This document shows positions 24,121 through 32,425 of a stretch of 64,000 bases of DNA, one piece after another (the first letter of the stretch is position 1; each line of letters opens with the position of its first letter). Source of the DNA: JBAZWV01 sp041660225 (GTDB taxonomy: Bacteria; Patescibacteriota; Patescibacteriia; 2-12-FULL-60-25); the NCBI GenBank assembly GCA_041660225.1, contig JBAZWV010000003.1, forward strand, positions 27,030 to 91,029. Direction: 5' to 3'. A model generated the notes under the pieces. It did not search any database. It worked only from the letters and a program-made list of their open reading frames with translations, and was not told the DNA's origin. The position numbers were made by a program, and so were the translations under genes.

Positions 24121-25638
24121 ATGCCTGCAAATACATTGACCTCAGCAATTATCGGTCTTGATGCGTATCGTGTTGATGTTGAATGCGATATTTCTCCGGG
24201 TCTTCCTGCATTTCTTGTCGTCGGTCTTCCGGATACGGCGGTGCAAGAAGCACGTGAACGCGTGCGGAGTGCGCTGAAACATTCCGACCTTCCGTTTCCG
24301 CGGACCAAAATCACGATCAACCTTGCACCGGCGGATCTGCGCAAAGGCGGAACGCATTTCGATGTTGCGATCGCGATGGCGGTACTCATGGCACATGGCG
24401 ATATTCCGGCTCCACCGCCGGAAGGACGTCTGTTTCTGGGTGAACTCGCACTTGATGGGAGGCTTCGTCCGGTGCCGGGGACACTCTCGGCGTGTCTGCT
24501 CGCAAAACAGCTTGGGATTCGTGAGGTGATTATTCCGATGGAGAATGCGCCGGAGGCACTCCTCGTCCAAAACCTCGCGATCCATCCGGCTGCGACGCTG
24601 CGAGAGGTCGTGGATCATGTGACGGGAAAGAAAACGATTCCTCCGGCGACGCCTGAGGCGTTTCCGAACAAGACGATCGCGCGAACGTATCCGGATATGG
24701 CGGCGGTGCGCGGACAGGAGCAGGCGAAACGTGCACTCGAAGTCGCGGCGGCGGGTGGACATAATATTTTGTTGCAAGGTCCACCGGGTTCGGGGAAGAC
24801 GCTTCTCGCTCGCGCGTTCCCGGGAATTCTTCCGGAGATGACGCATGACGAAGCGCTGGATGTGACGCGCGTTCACTCCGTCGCGGGACTGTTGCCACGT
24901 GATGGGTTTGTCAGCGAACGTCCGTTCCGTGCGCCGCATCACACCGCGAGCGGCGTTGCGCTTGTGGGAGGCGGATCCATTCCGAAACCGGGAGAGATCT
25001 CTCTCGCGCATCGTGGTGTCTTGTTTATGGATGAGCTTCCGGAATTTCCGCGCTCCGTGCTTGAGAATCTACGACAACCTCTTGAAGACGGCATCGTCAC
25101 CGTGTCACGCGCACAAGGAACCGTGATGTTCCCCGCGAGGATCACGCTCGTCGCGGCAATGAATCCATGTCCGTGTGGATTCGCGACAGATCCAGATCGA
25201 CCGTGCATGTGTACGCCGGTACAAACGTTGAATTATCGGAAGCGACTTTCGGGTCCGCTTCTCGACCGGATTGATCTCATGATCGGTGTCCCGAAAGTTC
25301 CGACGGATCGGCTGATTGATCTCGAACCCGGCGAGGGATCGGCCGACATTCGTCGGAGGGTCCAGGCGGCGCGGGACCGGCAACGCGAACGGTTTCGGGA
25401 TCTCGGCATTGTGACGAACGCCGAGCTCTCAAGTGATCATGTCCGACGTCTTATCCATCCAACCGAGGGAGCGAGATCGCTCCTTGCACGTGCCGTCGAC
25501 ACGTACCGTTTGTCCGCACGGGTGTACTTCCGAATTTTGAAGGTCGCCCAGACAATTGCCGACATTGATGGCGTCAATGAGGTCGATATTCCGCACCTTG
25601 CGGAGGCGCTTCAGTACCGTCAGACGACGGAGAACTAA
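24121..25638 (+). CDS. comM: YifB/ComM family Mg-chelatase-like AAA+ ATPase
   Basis: A 505-residue ATPase. Residues 1-170 form the N-terminal ChlI-like Lon-protease-related domain (ISPGLPAFLVVGLPD, KITINLAPADLRKGG); the AAA+ module has Walker A GPPGSGKT near 219, Walker B LFMDELPEF near 300, the sensor-containing AAMNPCPCG with its cysteine-rich insert, and a C-terminal Mg_chelatase_C region. ComM is a hexameric helicase that drives branch migration during natural transformation, and Patescibacteria are often predicted to take up DNA. Full length for the family. Confidence 0.95.
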   Translation: MPANTLTSAIIGLDAYRVDVECDISPGLPAFLVVGLPDTAVQEARERVRSALKHSDLPFPRTKITINLAPADLRKGGTHFDVAIAMAVLMAHGDIPAPPPEGRLFLGELALDGRLRPVPGTLSACLLAKQLGIREVIIPMENAPEALLVQNLAIHPAATLREVVDHVTGKKTIPPATPEAFPNKTIARTYPDMAAVRGQEQAKRALEVAAAGGHNILLQGPPGSGKTLLARAFPGILPEMTHDEALDVTRVHSVAGLLPRDGFVSERPFRAPHHTASGVALVGGGSIPKPGEISLAHRGVLFMDELPEFPRSVLENLRQPLEDGIVTVSRAQGTVMFPARITLVAAMNPCPCGFATDPDRPCMCTPVQTLNYRKRLSGPLLDRIDLMIGVPKVPTDRLIDLEPGEGSADIRRRVQAARDRQRERFRDLGIVTNAELSSDHVRRLIHPTEGARSLLARAVDTYRLSARVYFRILKVAQTIADIDGVNEVDIPHLAEALQYRQTTEN

Positions 25639-25662
25639 TTGTCCGGCGTCCACACCCGAGGG

Positions 25663-25691
25663 TTGACCAAACTCTTGCGAAATGCTAAGCT
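25663..25691 (+). promoter_or_regulatory. Promoter upstream of the LysM-M23 gene
   Basis: -35 TTGACC (25663-25668), spacer 17, -10 TAAGCT (25686-25691). It leaves a 5' UTR of 120 or more bases that includes an 11-codon ATG mini-ORF at 25705-25740. Confidence 0.55.
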
Positions 25692-25883
25692 TTCGTCACT
25701 CAAAATGGGTATTTTCCCTCAAGGAAACTTAAAGAAATAAGCGCACACGGGCCTGTCGTTTGACCCCTCCAGCTGCTCCGAACACACGACGTCCGCGGTT
25801 CGTATAAGAGGTTCAATATCACCCCCTTCATCAAACATCTCGCCACCTCCACTGCGATCGCCCTCTTCCGGGCGACTCGTGCC

Positions 25884-27194
25884 TTGAAGCGTGGATTACA
25901 ATATCTTTTTGCGGGCCTTGGCCGCCTGCTCGCCCCGGTCGGGCATGTCTTCGTGCGCTGGATCATCCTTCCGGTGTACCAGACCGTGGTAACCCTCCAC
26001 CTGAAATTCCAACGGACCGCATTGCCGACGCGCGGACTCCTTATTTTCATTGCAAGTAATCGGTATCTTTTTCATACGATCCTCGCGCTTGCGACAGCCG
26101 CCACCATTGTGACAAACGTCCAGGCTCGCCAGGTGCTCGCGCAGGACATTGGTCAGAACAGTCTCCTGTACGCGCTCGCGACCGATTCGGAAGTTGAGAT
26201 CGTTCAAGAAAACGCTCGCGAAGAACAGCTTAATGCCACGCATGATGGCTATCTTGGCGAAGGAACACTCGCGGCCATCCCCCACATTGACTTTGACTAC
26301 GACACGGAGGATGAGGCAAACCTCGCAACGATCGGCGTTCCAGGTACGATCAGCGCGCCGTCCGTTCCGGAGTCGGATATTGGTACGGCCCGTGCGCCGC
26401 GCACACGCACCGAAACCTACGCCGTAAAAGAAGGTGATACGATCGGTTCGATTGCCCAGAATTTCAACGTGAACGTCGGGACGATTTTGTGGAGTAATAA
26501 TCTCACCGAGCGCCAATACATCCGTCCCGGTGATACGCTCAAAATTCCTCCGGTCTCCGGTGTTCTCGTGACCGTCAAAAAAGGCGACACGATCACAAAA
26601 CTCGCTTCCCGCTATGATGGAAACGCAGACGAGATTCGCGACTTCAACCGTATCGCGGATGAGTCCACGCTCGCTCTCGGCACCGAAATCATGATTCCGG
26701 GCGGTCGTCCGCTGGCTCCGGAACAAACGATCATCGCGATCGCGAGCCGTGCGCGTGAATCCTCAAGCGCACAGGCGTCGGCATTGTCCAATATCAAGAA
26801 ACCCGCCGATGCGAACGATGCTGCCCTGCCCTCTGCGCGTCTCCTCTGGCCTACGAGCGGCCATGTCATCACCCAGTACTACGGCTGGAAGCATACGGGC
26901 GTCGATATCGACGGCGATTTCGCCTCCCCGCTCTATGCAGCCTATGACGGCGTCGTTTCGACGGCCGGCTGGAACACGGGTGGCTACGGTCTCCAGATTG
27001 TGGTCAAACACCCGAACGGCATGATGACGCGCTATGCTCACGCCTCAAAAATCTTCGTGAAAAACGGTGAAGCTGTGAAACGCGGACAGGTCATCGCCAT
27101 GATGGGCTCGACCGGCCGCTCGACCGGTTCCCACCTCCACTTCGAAGCCTACGTGAACGGCAAACGGGTCAATCCCCTCGCCTACATCAAATAA
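25884..27194 (+). CDS. LysM-containing M23 (LytM) peptidoglycan endopeptidase
   Basis: At least 436 residues. Two hydrophobic segments occur near residues 20-45 and 60-80; two LysM domains follow (about 174-220, YAVKEGDTIGSIAQNFNV, and about 228-275), then the M23 peptidase domain with HTGVDID near 337 and SHLHFE near 416 giving the zinc ligands. It should cut peptide cross-links in the wall, perhaps during division. The TTG at 25884 is a conservative start with no ribosome site. The frame is open upstream, and AAGAGG (25806-25811) stands 6 bases before an in-frame ATC at 25818, so a non-canonical start giving 22 extra residues is possible. Confidence 0.9.
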   Translation: MKRGLQYLFAGLGRLLAPVGHVFVRWIILPVYQTVVTLHLKFQRTALPTRGLLIFIASNRYLFHTILALATAATIVTNVQARQVLAQDIGQNSLLYALATDSEVEIVQENAREEQLNATHDGYLGEGTLAAIPHIDFDYDTEDEANLATIGVPGTISAPSVPESDIGTARAPRTRTETYAVKEGDTIGSIAQNFNVNVGTILWSNNLTERQYIRPGDTLKIPPVSGVLVTVKKGDTITKLASRYDGNADEIRDFNRIADESTLALGTEIMIPGGRPLAPEQTIIAIASRARESSSAQASALSNIKKPADANDAALPSARLLWPTSGHVITQYYGWKHTGVDIDGDFASPLYAAYDGVVSTAGWNTGGYGLQIVVKHPNGMMTRYAHASKIFVKNGEAVKRGQVIAMMGSTGRSTGSHLHFEAYVNGKRVNPLAYIK

Positions 27195-27199
27195 GAACT

Positions 27200-27223
27200 C
27201 CCCGGCCTCTGCGCCGGGGATTT
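27200..27223 (+). terminator. Terminator of the M23 gene
   Basis: Perfect 7-bp stem CCCCGGC / GCCGGGG, 6-base loop, then ATTTT. Confidence 0.7.
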
Positions 27224-27235
27224 TGTATCTGAGGA

Positions 27236-27264
27236 TTGACGCCTCCTCCATTTTCCTCTATCCT
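27236..27264 (+). promoter_or_regulatory. Promoter of tig
   Basis: -35 TTGACG (27236-27241), spacer 17, -10 TATCCT (27259-27264), 15 bases before the ATG. Confidence 0.65.
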
Positions 27265-27279
27265 CGGCCCACACATCCT

Positions 27280-28569
27280 ATGACTGAACCCGTCATCACG
27301 CGGCTCCCGAAGTCGCTCGTGGAACTCAAATTTGTCGTGACCCCCGAAGAGGCCCAACCGTATTTGGAGCAAGCCGCGCAGGAACTCCAAAACGCGAAAC
27401 CGATCGCGGGATTCCGCCCGGGCAAAGCGCCGTACGACGAAGTGAAAAAGATTTTCACTGAAATGCGTATCTGGGAAACTGCGCTCGAACGGATCGTTCG
27501 TGCACGTTATGTTCATACCATTCTCGAACAAGCGATCGAGAGCATCGGCTCACCAGCAATTTCGGTTGAGCAGCTCGTGCCGGGACAGGACATCAAGTTT
27601 ACGGTGACCGCTCCCGTCATGCCGAACGTCGTGTCGCTTATTGCGTACGACCAACCGCTCGTCACGAAAAAGAAAAAGACCGTCGGCGAATCAGAAGTTG
27701 ATGCGGCGATTGAAGATCTTCGCAAAATGCGTCGCCAGGAAGTCGCCGTTGATCGCGCAGCAACGAAGGATGACATGCTGCTTCTGGATCTCGAAATCAA
27801 AAAAGGCAACGTTCCGCTCGAAGGCGGCGCGAGTCAGAATTACCGCGTATATTTGAACGAACCCCACTATATTCCGGGTTTTACGGAGCAGGTCGTGGGT
27901 CTCAAGAAGGGCGATACAAAGACGTTTGAGCTCACATTCCCGAAGGATCACTATCAAAAACATCTCGCGGGGGCGACGGTACAGTTCTCCGTCGTGATTC
28001 ACGACACATTCGAGCTCGCGCTTCCTCCGCTTGATGAAGAATTCGCGAAAGGACTTGGACTCGAGTCTGTCGCGAAGCTCCGTGAGCTCCTCTCTGAGAA
28101 TTTGAGCAAGGAAGCGCAGCAAAAAATTGATGAGGCTGCGGAAATCGAGCTTCTCGAAAAACTCGTCGATGGTTCCAAGTTCAGCGAAGTGCCGGAACTG
28201 CTCGTGAACGAAGAAGTCCGCCGCATGTTCAACGAACTCGAACACGCCGCCGAAGAGCAGGGCATGAATATGGCCGATTATTTGTCGCAGCTCAAAAAGT
28301 CGGCGGATGAAATCAAGATGGATATGGTGCCGCAAGCGATCCGTCGCGTGCAGACGGCTGTTCTCGTGAAGGAAGTCGCGAAGAAAGAGAGCGTCGAGGT
28401 CGCGGATGAAGAGGTCAATGCCGAAATCGACCGCATCCTCGAAGGCGTCCAGGATAAAGAGTCCCGCGAACGCGTTTCATCCACGGATTACCGCGATTAC
28501 GTCGCGGCCCAGATGAAAAACCGTCGTACCCTTCAGCTTTTGAAGGAAAAGGCCATCAAAGAAGAGTAA
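27280..28569 (+). CDS. tig: Trigger factor (ribosome-associated chaperone and PPIase)
   Basis: A 429-residue trigger factor with the expected three parts: N-terminal ribosome-binding domain carrying the signature GFRPGKAP near residues 43-50, an FKBP-type peptidyl-prolyl isomerase domain near 155-245 (YIPGFTEQVVGLKKGDTKTFELTFP, LDEEFAKGLG), and the helical C-terminal substrate-binding domain. It binds nascent chains at the exit tunnel. The ATG at 27280 follows the promoter by 15 bases; upstream in-frame codons belong to the promoter region. Ends at a terminator. Confidence 0.96.
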   Translation: MTEPVITRLPKSLVELKFVVTPEEAQPYLEQAAQELQNAKPIAGFRPGKAPYDEVKKIFTEMRIWETALERIVRARYVHTILEQAIESIGSPAISVEQLVPGQDIKFTVTAPVMPNVVSLIAYDQPLVTKKKKTVGESEVDAAIEDLRKMRRQEVAVDRAATKDDMLLLDLEIKKGNVPLEGGASQNYRVYLNEPHYIPGFTEQVVGLKKGDTKTFELTFPKDHYQKHLAGATVQFSVVIHDTFELALPPLDEEFAKGLGLESVAKLRELLSENLSKEAQQKIDEAAEIELLEKLVDGSKFSEVPELLVNEEVRRMFNELEHAAEEQGMNMADYLSQLKKSADEIKMDMVPQAIRRVQTAVLVKEVAKKESVEVADEEVNAEIDRILEGVQDKESRERVSSTDYRDYVAAQMKNRRTLQLLKEKAIKEE

Positions 28570-28573
28570 GAGG

Positions 28574-28606
28574 AAGCCCTCCCGCACAACGCCGGAGGGC
28601 TTTTTT
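28574..28606 (+). terminator. Terminator of tig
   Basis: Stem AAGCCCTCC / GGAGGGCTT with an 11-base loop, then T6. Confidence 0.85.
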
Positions 28607-28637
28607 GATATCTGAAAACAGGTTACCCTCCCTGCAT

Positions 28638-29477
28638 ATGAAATTTGGAGCTCATGTTTCGATCGCGGGCGGGATGCAGAACGCGCCGCTCAACGCCGCT
28701 GTTCTTGGATGCGAAATCTTTCAGATGTTCAGCCGTTCGCCGCAAGGTGGGCCTGCGCCGAAACTGACGCCGGAGATCGTCGACGAATTCCGAAAGAACT
28801 GTGAAGAGCACGATCTCTCGGAATGGGTGATCCATTCGCCGTACTACATTAACTTTGCATCTCCGCTTCCGGCGACACGCGCGAGCAGCGCACGAATCAT
28901 TCGCGAAGAACTTGAACGCGGAACAATTCTTGGTGCTGCGTACGTCATGTTCCATCCGGGCAGCGCACGAGAGACCGGAGAAAAAGAAGCGGTGAAGCTG
29001 TGTGTGAACGGAATAAAAAAAGTACTTGATGGATACAAGGGAACGACGAAACTTCTGATCGAAATTTCTGCGGGCGCGGGGATGATCATCGGTGATACGT
29101 TCGAAGAAGTCGCAGAACTTCTTGAGGGTGTTGATGATCCGGAGCTCGGTGTCTGCTTTGATACGGCGCATGCCTTTGCGAGCGGCTATGATTTACGCGA
29201 TGCAAAAAGCGTCGAAAAGACCTTTAAAACCTTTGATTCGCTGATTGGACTCAATAGACTCAAAATGAGTCATTGCAATGACTCCAAAGTCGGACTGGGT
29301 GAACGACGCGATCGTCATGAACATCTTGGTGAAGGTCACATCGGTCTCGCGGGGTTTGAGGCGATCGTAAAAATGAAAAAACTTTCGCACATGAACTTGT
29401 ATCTCGAAACGGAGTTCGATGAGGTGAAGCGGAAACACGAATTGCAGATTTTAAAAAAATTTCGCGGAAAAAAATGA
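28638..29477 (+). CDS. nfo: Endonuclease IV (AP endonuclease)
   Basis: A 279-residue TIM-barrel AP endonuclease, close to the 285 of E. coli Nfo. Zinc ligands are in recognisable motifs: FGAHVSIAGG, FHPGSARE, LIEISAGAG, CFDTAHAFASGYD, MSHCNDSK, RDRHEHLGEGHIG and LETEFDE. It nicks 5' of abasic sites in base-excision repair. The ATG at 28638 begins the conserved barrel and has TACCCT 8 bases upstream. Its stop overlaps the next gene (ATGA). Confidence 0.96.
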   Translation: MKFGAHVSIAGGMQNAPLNAAVLGCEIFQMFSRSPQGGPAPKLTPEIVDEFRKNCEEHDLSEWVIHSPYYINFASPLPATRASSARIIREELERGTILGAAYVMFHPGSARETGEKEAVKLCVNGIKKVLDGYKGTTKLLIEISAGAGMIIGDTFEEVAELLEGVDDPELGVCFDTAHAFASGYDLRDAKSVEKTFKTFDSLIGLNRLKMSHCNDSKVGLGERRDRHEHLGEGHIGLAGFEAIVKMKKLSHMNLYLETEFDEVKRKHELQILKKFRGKK

Positions 29478-29746
29478 CGCGCTTCACGGTTCGTATTATT
29501 CCGAATGCATCTCGATCCGAGCTCGTCGGTTTTGAAAATAGTGCGTGGAAAATTCGTCTCGCCGCCCCGCCGGTTGATGGAAAGGCGAATGAGAAACTCG
29601 TGCGCTTCTTGGCGGATCTTCTTGATCTGTCTTTGAGCGAAATTGAAATCGTGAAAGGCCAAACGTCGAAAACGAAATTGATTGAAGCCCGGTGTGCACC
29701 GGATGACGTGATGGAAAAACTGAAAGACGCTTCCTCCAAATCTTAA
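29474..29746 (+). CDS. YggU/DUF167 family protein
   Basis: A 90-residue protein with the family motif RLAAPPVDGKANEKLVRFLADLL (residues about 28-50) and the following VKGQTSKTKLIEA. Structures exist for this small alpha/beta fold but its function is unknown. The ATG overlaps the nfo stop by 4 bases, so it is translationally coupled to the repair enzyme. Its last 4 bases overlap the end of the oppositely oriented yidD. Confidence 0.95.
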   Translation: MTRFTVRIIPNASRSELVGFENSAWKIRLAAPPVDGKANEKLVRFLADLLDLSLSEIEIVKGQTSKTKLIEARCAPDDVMEKLKDASSKS

Positions 29747-29994
29747 ACGACAGGATCGTGCCCGCCGATGTGCCACGGGGTACAGCGGAAGATTCGCTTG
29801 AGACCCATCCAGGATCCTTTCAGGAGTCCGTATCTTCCGATCGCTTGGCGGGTGTACTCAGAGCAGGTCGGCGTATAACCGCAAACCCGCATGGGCATAA
29901 AGCGGGCGAAGGGGCCGTGATCGAGAGAAAGCGTCCGTTGATAGATGACGATCAAGAACTGACCAAGCCTGGCCGGGGTCTCTCGGACCGTCAT
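29743..29994 (-). CDS. yidD: Membrane protein insertion efficiency factor YidD
   Basis: An 83-residue YidD with the invariant core CGYTPTCSEYTRQAIGRYG and the CTPWHIGGHDPV ending. It sits at the inner membrane and assists YidC-dependent insertion. It is the third gene of the rpmH-rnpA-yidD operon and its ATG overlaps the rnpA stop (ATGA at 29991-29994). yidC, often next in this order, is not present; the convergent nfo-yggU genes follow instead. Confidence 0.96.
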   Translation of the reverse strand: MTVRETPARLGQFLIVIYQRTLSLDHGPFARFMPMRVCGYTPTCSEYTRQAIGRYGLLKGSWMGLKRIFRCTPWHIGGHDPVV

Positions 29995-30410
29995 ACGGCC
30001 TTTTTTGCGTCTTTCGCGGCCCGTTTAGCACGGGTGCGGAGTGCGCCGGGGGACGGTTTGGCGGGTTTCGTGAGGGCTTCGGGGATTTTTCCCAGCAAAC
30101 GCTCGATTTCCATCTTCAAATCAGCCGTATTCGCCTTCAATGCTTCGGGTTTCACAACAAAAAGGAGATGAAGGGCCTTCGGGATCGTTGGCAAAAACAT
30201 GCGTAAAATGGCACGAAGTCGACGTTTTACCCGATTTCGGTCGACGGCACGCTTAAAAACCTTCGTTGATGTAATAAACGCGATACGCGGGCCTGCATCA
30301 GCAACAGAACGGACCCGCATGGTCACAAACGGACCAAAAACCGACCGTCCTTGGTTGGCCAGCTTCTCAAAATGGCGTTTTTGGGTCAGTCGGTGTGTTT
30401 TTTCGAGCAT
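29991..30410 (-). CDS. rnpA: Ribonuclease P protein component
   Basis: A 139-residue RnpA with the conserved basic motif KRAVDRNRVKRRLRAILR (the RNR region) near residues 53-70 and the N-terminal LTQKRHFEKLANQG. It has a Lys/Arg-rich C-terminal extension of about 25 residues. It binds RNase P RNA to mature tRNA 5' ends. It is preceded by a terminator-like hairpin after rpmH and has no clear Shine-Dalgarno. Confidence 0.95.
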   Translation of the reverse strand: MLEKTHRLTQKRHFEKLANQGRSVFGPFVTMRVRSVADAGPRIAFITSTKVFKRAVDRNRVKRRLRAILRMFLPTIPKALHLLFVVKPEALKANTADLKMEIERLLGKIPEALTKPAKPSPGALRTRAKRAAKDAKKAV

Positions 30411-30419
30411 ATTTGAGAT

Positions 30420-30454
30420 AAAACCCCTGAAGAGATGCCTCGACAGGGGTTTTT
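30420..30454 (-). terminator. Hairpin between rpmH and rnpA (partial terminator/attenuator)
   Basis: Perfect 10-bp stem AAAACCCCTG / CAGGGGTTTT with a 15-base loop and T-rich 3' side on the minus strand. Located between rpmH and rnpA, it may lower rnpA expression relative to rpmH. Confidence 0.6.
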
Positions 30455-30455
30455 C

Positions 30456-30605
30456 TTACCGGGCTTTCTTGAGTGTGAGCTTCTTGCGACCCTTGGCGCG
30501 GCGGCGCGAGAGCACTTCGCGTCCCTTTTTGGTGCTCATCCGGGCACGGAAGCCGTGAACCTTGGAGCGGCGGCGCTTTTTGGGCTGATATGTGCGTTTG
30601 GTCAT
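30456..30605 (-). CDS. rpmH: 50S ribosomal protein L34
   Basis: A 49-residue, strongly basic protein: it begins TKRTYQPKKRRRSKVHGF and continues ARMSTKKGREVLSRRRAKGRKKL, the classical L34 sequence. It sits at the base of the 23S rRNA fold. It heads the leftward operon rpmH-rnpA-yidD, back to back with dnaA, the arrangement found at many bacterial origins. Start ATG is at 30605. Confidence 0.97.
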   Translation of the reverse strand: MTKRTYQPKKRRRSKVHGFRARMSTKKGREVLSRRRAKGRKKLTLKKAR

Positions 30606-30788
30606 GCGTAAGGTTACTAGAAGAGTATTGGGCGATTATGCCGAAAAACTTGTTTTTTGGCAAGATGCCTCTGCCCCCTGTGAAAAAATCGCCTACCTGT
30701 CCCCTTTCTATCCACAGATTTGACTTCGTCGTACGCGACTGTTGATATTTGTATAGATTTTTTTCTATCGCACCTCTTTTTTTCACGT
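30606..30788. other. rpmH-dnaA intergenic region, candidate origin segment
   Basis: 183 bases between divergent rpmH and dnaA, the classical place of oriC. It contains one near-perfect DnaA box CTATCCACA (30708-30716), adjacent to a possible dnaA promoter TTGACT-N17-TGATAT (30720-30748), and an A+T-rich run. Only one box is seen, which is few for a complete origin; see also 32187-32425 and 50559-50840. Confidence 0.45.
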
Positions 30789-32186
30789 ATGGACTTCGCA
30801 GAAACTTGGCAGGCGGCTCTGGGAGAGCTCGAGCTCACTCTTTCCAAAGCCAACTTCACGACATGGTTTAAAAACACCTTTATTTCGTCGATCAACGAAG
30901 GGAAGGTCGTTGTCTGCGTGCCGAATACGTTTACAAAAGCGTGGCTTGAAAAAAAATACCACGACTCCGTGCTCAAAGCGCTCCGCAACGTCACAAACAA
31001 CAGCGCTCGTGAGATTCAATATAAAGTAGAGGTACGAAATACGTCCCAAGCGATATTTACCGCTGATGCGGCGACGATTTCAAATGAAGTTACGGATGCG
31101 ATTCCGTCGTTTGAATCCGCGAACGGGCCGCGAACACCGATTGGAGGTTCGGATTCGGGCCTGAACCCTCGTTACGTCTTCGAAAACTACGTTGTTGGCA
31201 AAACAAACGAGCTCGCGCATGCCGCAGCCGTTGCCATCGCGGCAAAACCCGGCACCGCATACAATCCGCTCTTCCTTTTTGGAGGATCCGGTCTCGGAAA
31301 AACCCATTTGCTCCATGCCATCGGTCAGCATGTACTCGCTTCCAACCCTGAGGCGAAAATTCTCTATGTTACGTGCGAACGGTTTACCAACGACTTTATT
31401 CAGATGATCCGCAGCGGCCGGGGAAAAGAGTTTAAGGACATGTATCGCGCCGTGGACGTCCTTCTCGTCGATGATATCCAATTCATTACGGGCAAAGAGG
31501 GTACACAGGAGGAATTTTTTCATACCTTTAACGAGCTGCACCAGGCGAATAAGCAAATCGTGATCACGTCTGATCGCCAGCCGAAAGACATCCAAGCCCT
31601 CGAAAGCCGTCTCTTGTCACGGTTTGAATGGGGCATGACCGCCGACGTCTCGAGTCCGGACTTTGAAACGCGCGTCGCAATCCTCGAAGCAAAAATTCGT
31701 GAAAAACGTGTGGTTTTGGGCAATGAAATCCTGCGAACAATCGCGGGCGCGATTCAAACCAACGTTCGTGAGCTCGAGGGCGCCCTCAACAAAGTCCTGG
31801 CCTACCACCAATTTAAAAACACCACGCCAACACTTGAATCGGTCCAATCCTTGCTCCAGAGCTTAGCGCCGAACATTCCCAAACGGACGATCACACCGCG
31901 CAGACTCCTGGACATCATTACGGGGTATTACGAGATCACGCAGGAAGAATTACTCGGCAAGAGCCGCGAGCAGCGCCTCGCCTTTCCTCGTCAGGTCGCG
32001 ATGTATCTTCTTCGCCACGAAGCGAAGTGCTCCTTCCCTGCGATCGGCGGACATCTTGGTGGACGCGATCACACGACAGCCATGCACGCGTGTACCAAGA
32101 TCGGCGATCTGGTCCAAAAAGACGAACAGCTCAAACGCGATCTTTCTCTGCTCCGCGAAAAACTCTACAGTTCGACCTCGGGATAA
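30789..32186 (+). CDS. dnaA: Chromosomal replication initiator DnaA
   Basis: A 465-residue DnaA. Domain I covers residues 1-85 (TTWFKNTFISSINEGKVVVCVPN segment), a variable domain II follows, and the AAA+ domain III begins near 125 with Walker A GGSGLGKTH near 165, Walker B VLLVDDIQF near 223 and the box VII/sensor region. Domain IV carries the DnaA-box-binding signature GGRDHTTAMHA near 425. It binds TTATCCACA boxes and opens the origin. The ATG at 30789 is chosen because domain I begins there; a near-box just upstream suggests autoregulation. Confidence 0.98.
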   Translation: MDFAETWQAALGELELTLSKANFTTWFKNTFISSINEGKVVVCVPNTFTKAWLEKKYHDSVLKALRNVTNNSAREIQYKVEVRNTSQAIFTADAATISNEVTDAIPSFESANGPRTPIGGSDSGLNPRYVFENYVVGKTNELAHAAAVAIAAKPGTAYNPLFLFGGSGLGKTHLLHAIGQHVLASNPEAKILYVTCERFTNDFIQMIRSGRGKEFKDMYRAVDVLLVDDIQFITGKEGTQEEFFHTFNELHQANKQIVITSDRQPKDIQALESRLLSRFEWGMTADVSSPDFETRVAILEAKIREKRVVLGNEILRTIAGAIQTNVRELEGALNKVLAYHQFKNTTPTLESVQSLLQSLAPNIPKRTITPRRLLDIITGYYEITQEELLGKSREQRLAFPRQVAMYLLRHEAKCSFPAIGGHLGGRDHTTAMHACTKIGDLVQKDEQLKRDLSLLREKLYSSTSG

Positions 32187-32425
32187 ACCCGGTAGAAATG
32201 GGGACAAGGACGGGTGTCGGCTGGGGACGAAAATAGACTCGAACATTTCTCTCCACAGATGAGACGGCGTCATCCCCCGTTCGTCCCGTTCCGTTGGGGA
32301 CGAAAAAACACGAGGAACGATAATGATCATGGGCACGCGGACGATCCTTCCACACTGTCCACACCCCTTATTACTACTGTTTATTTATTCTATTTAACCT
32401 AAAATAAGAAAGACCTGGATAAGAT
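32187..32425. other. dnaA-dnaN intergenic region with direct repeats and an A+T-rich end
   Basis: 239 non-coding bases. TGGGGACGAAAA occurs at 32222-32233 and 32295-32306 and a related TGGGGACAAGG at 32199-32209. A degenerate DnaA box CTGTCCACA is at 32355-32363, followed by an A+T-rich stretch 32365-32425 (TTATTACTAC... to dnaN), which could be an unwinding element. It may be part of oriC or the dnaN promoter region. Confidence 0.4.
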
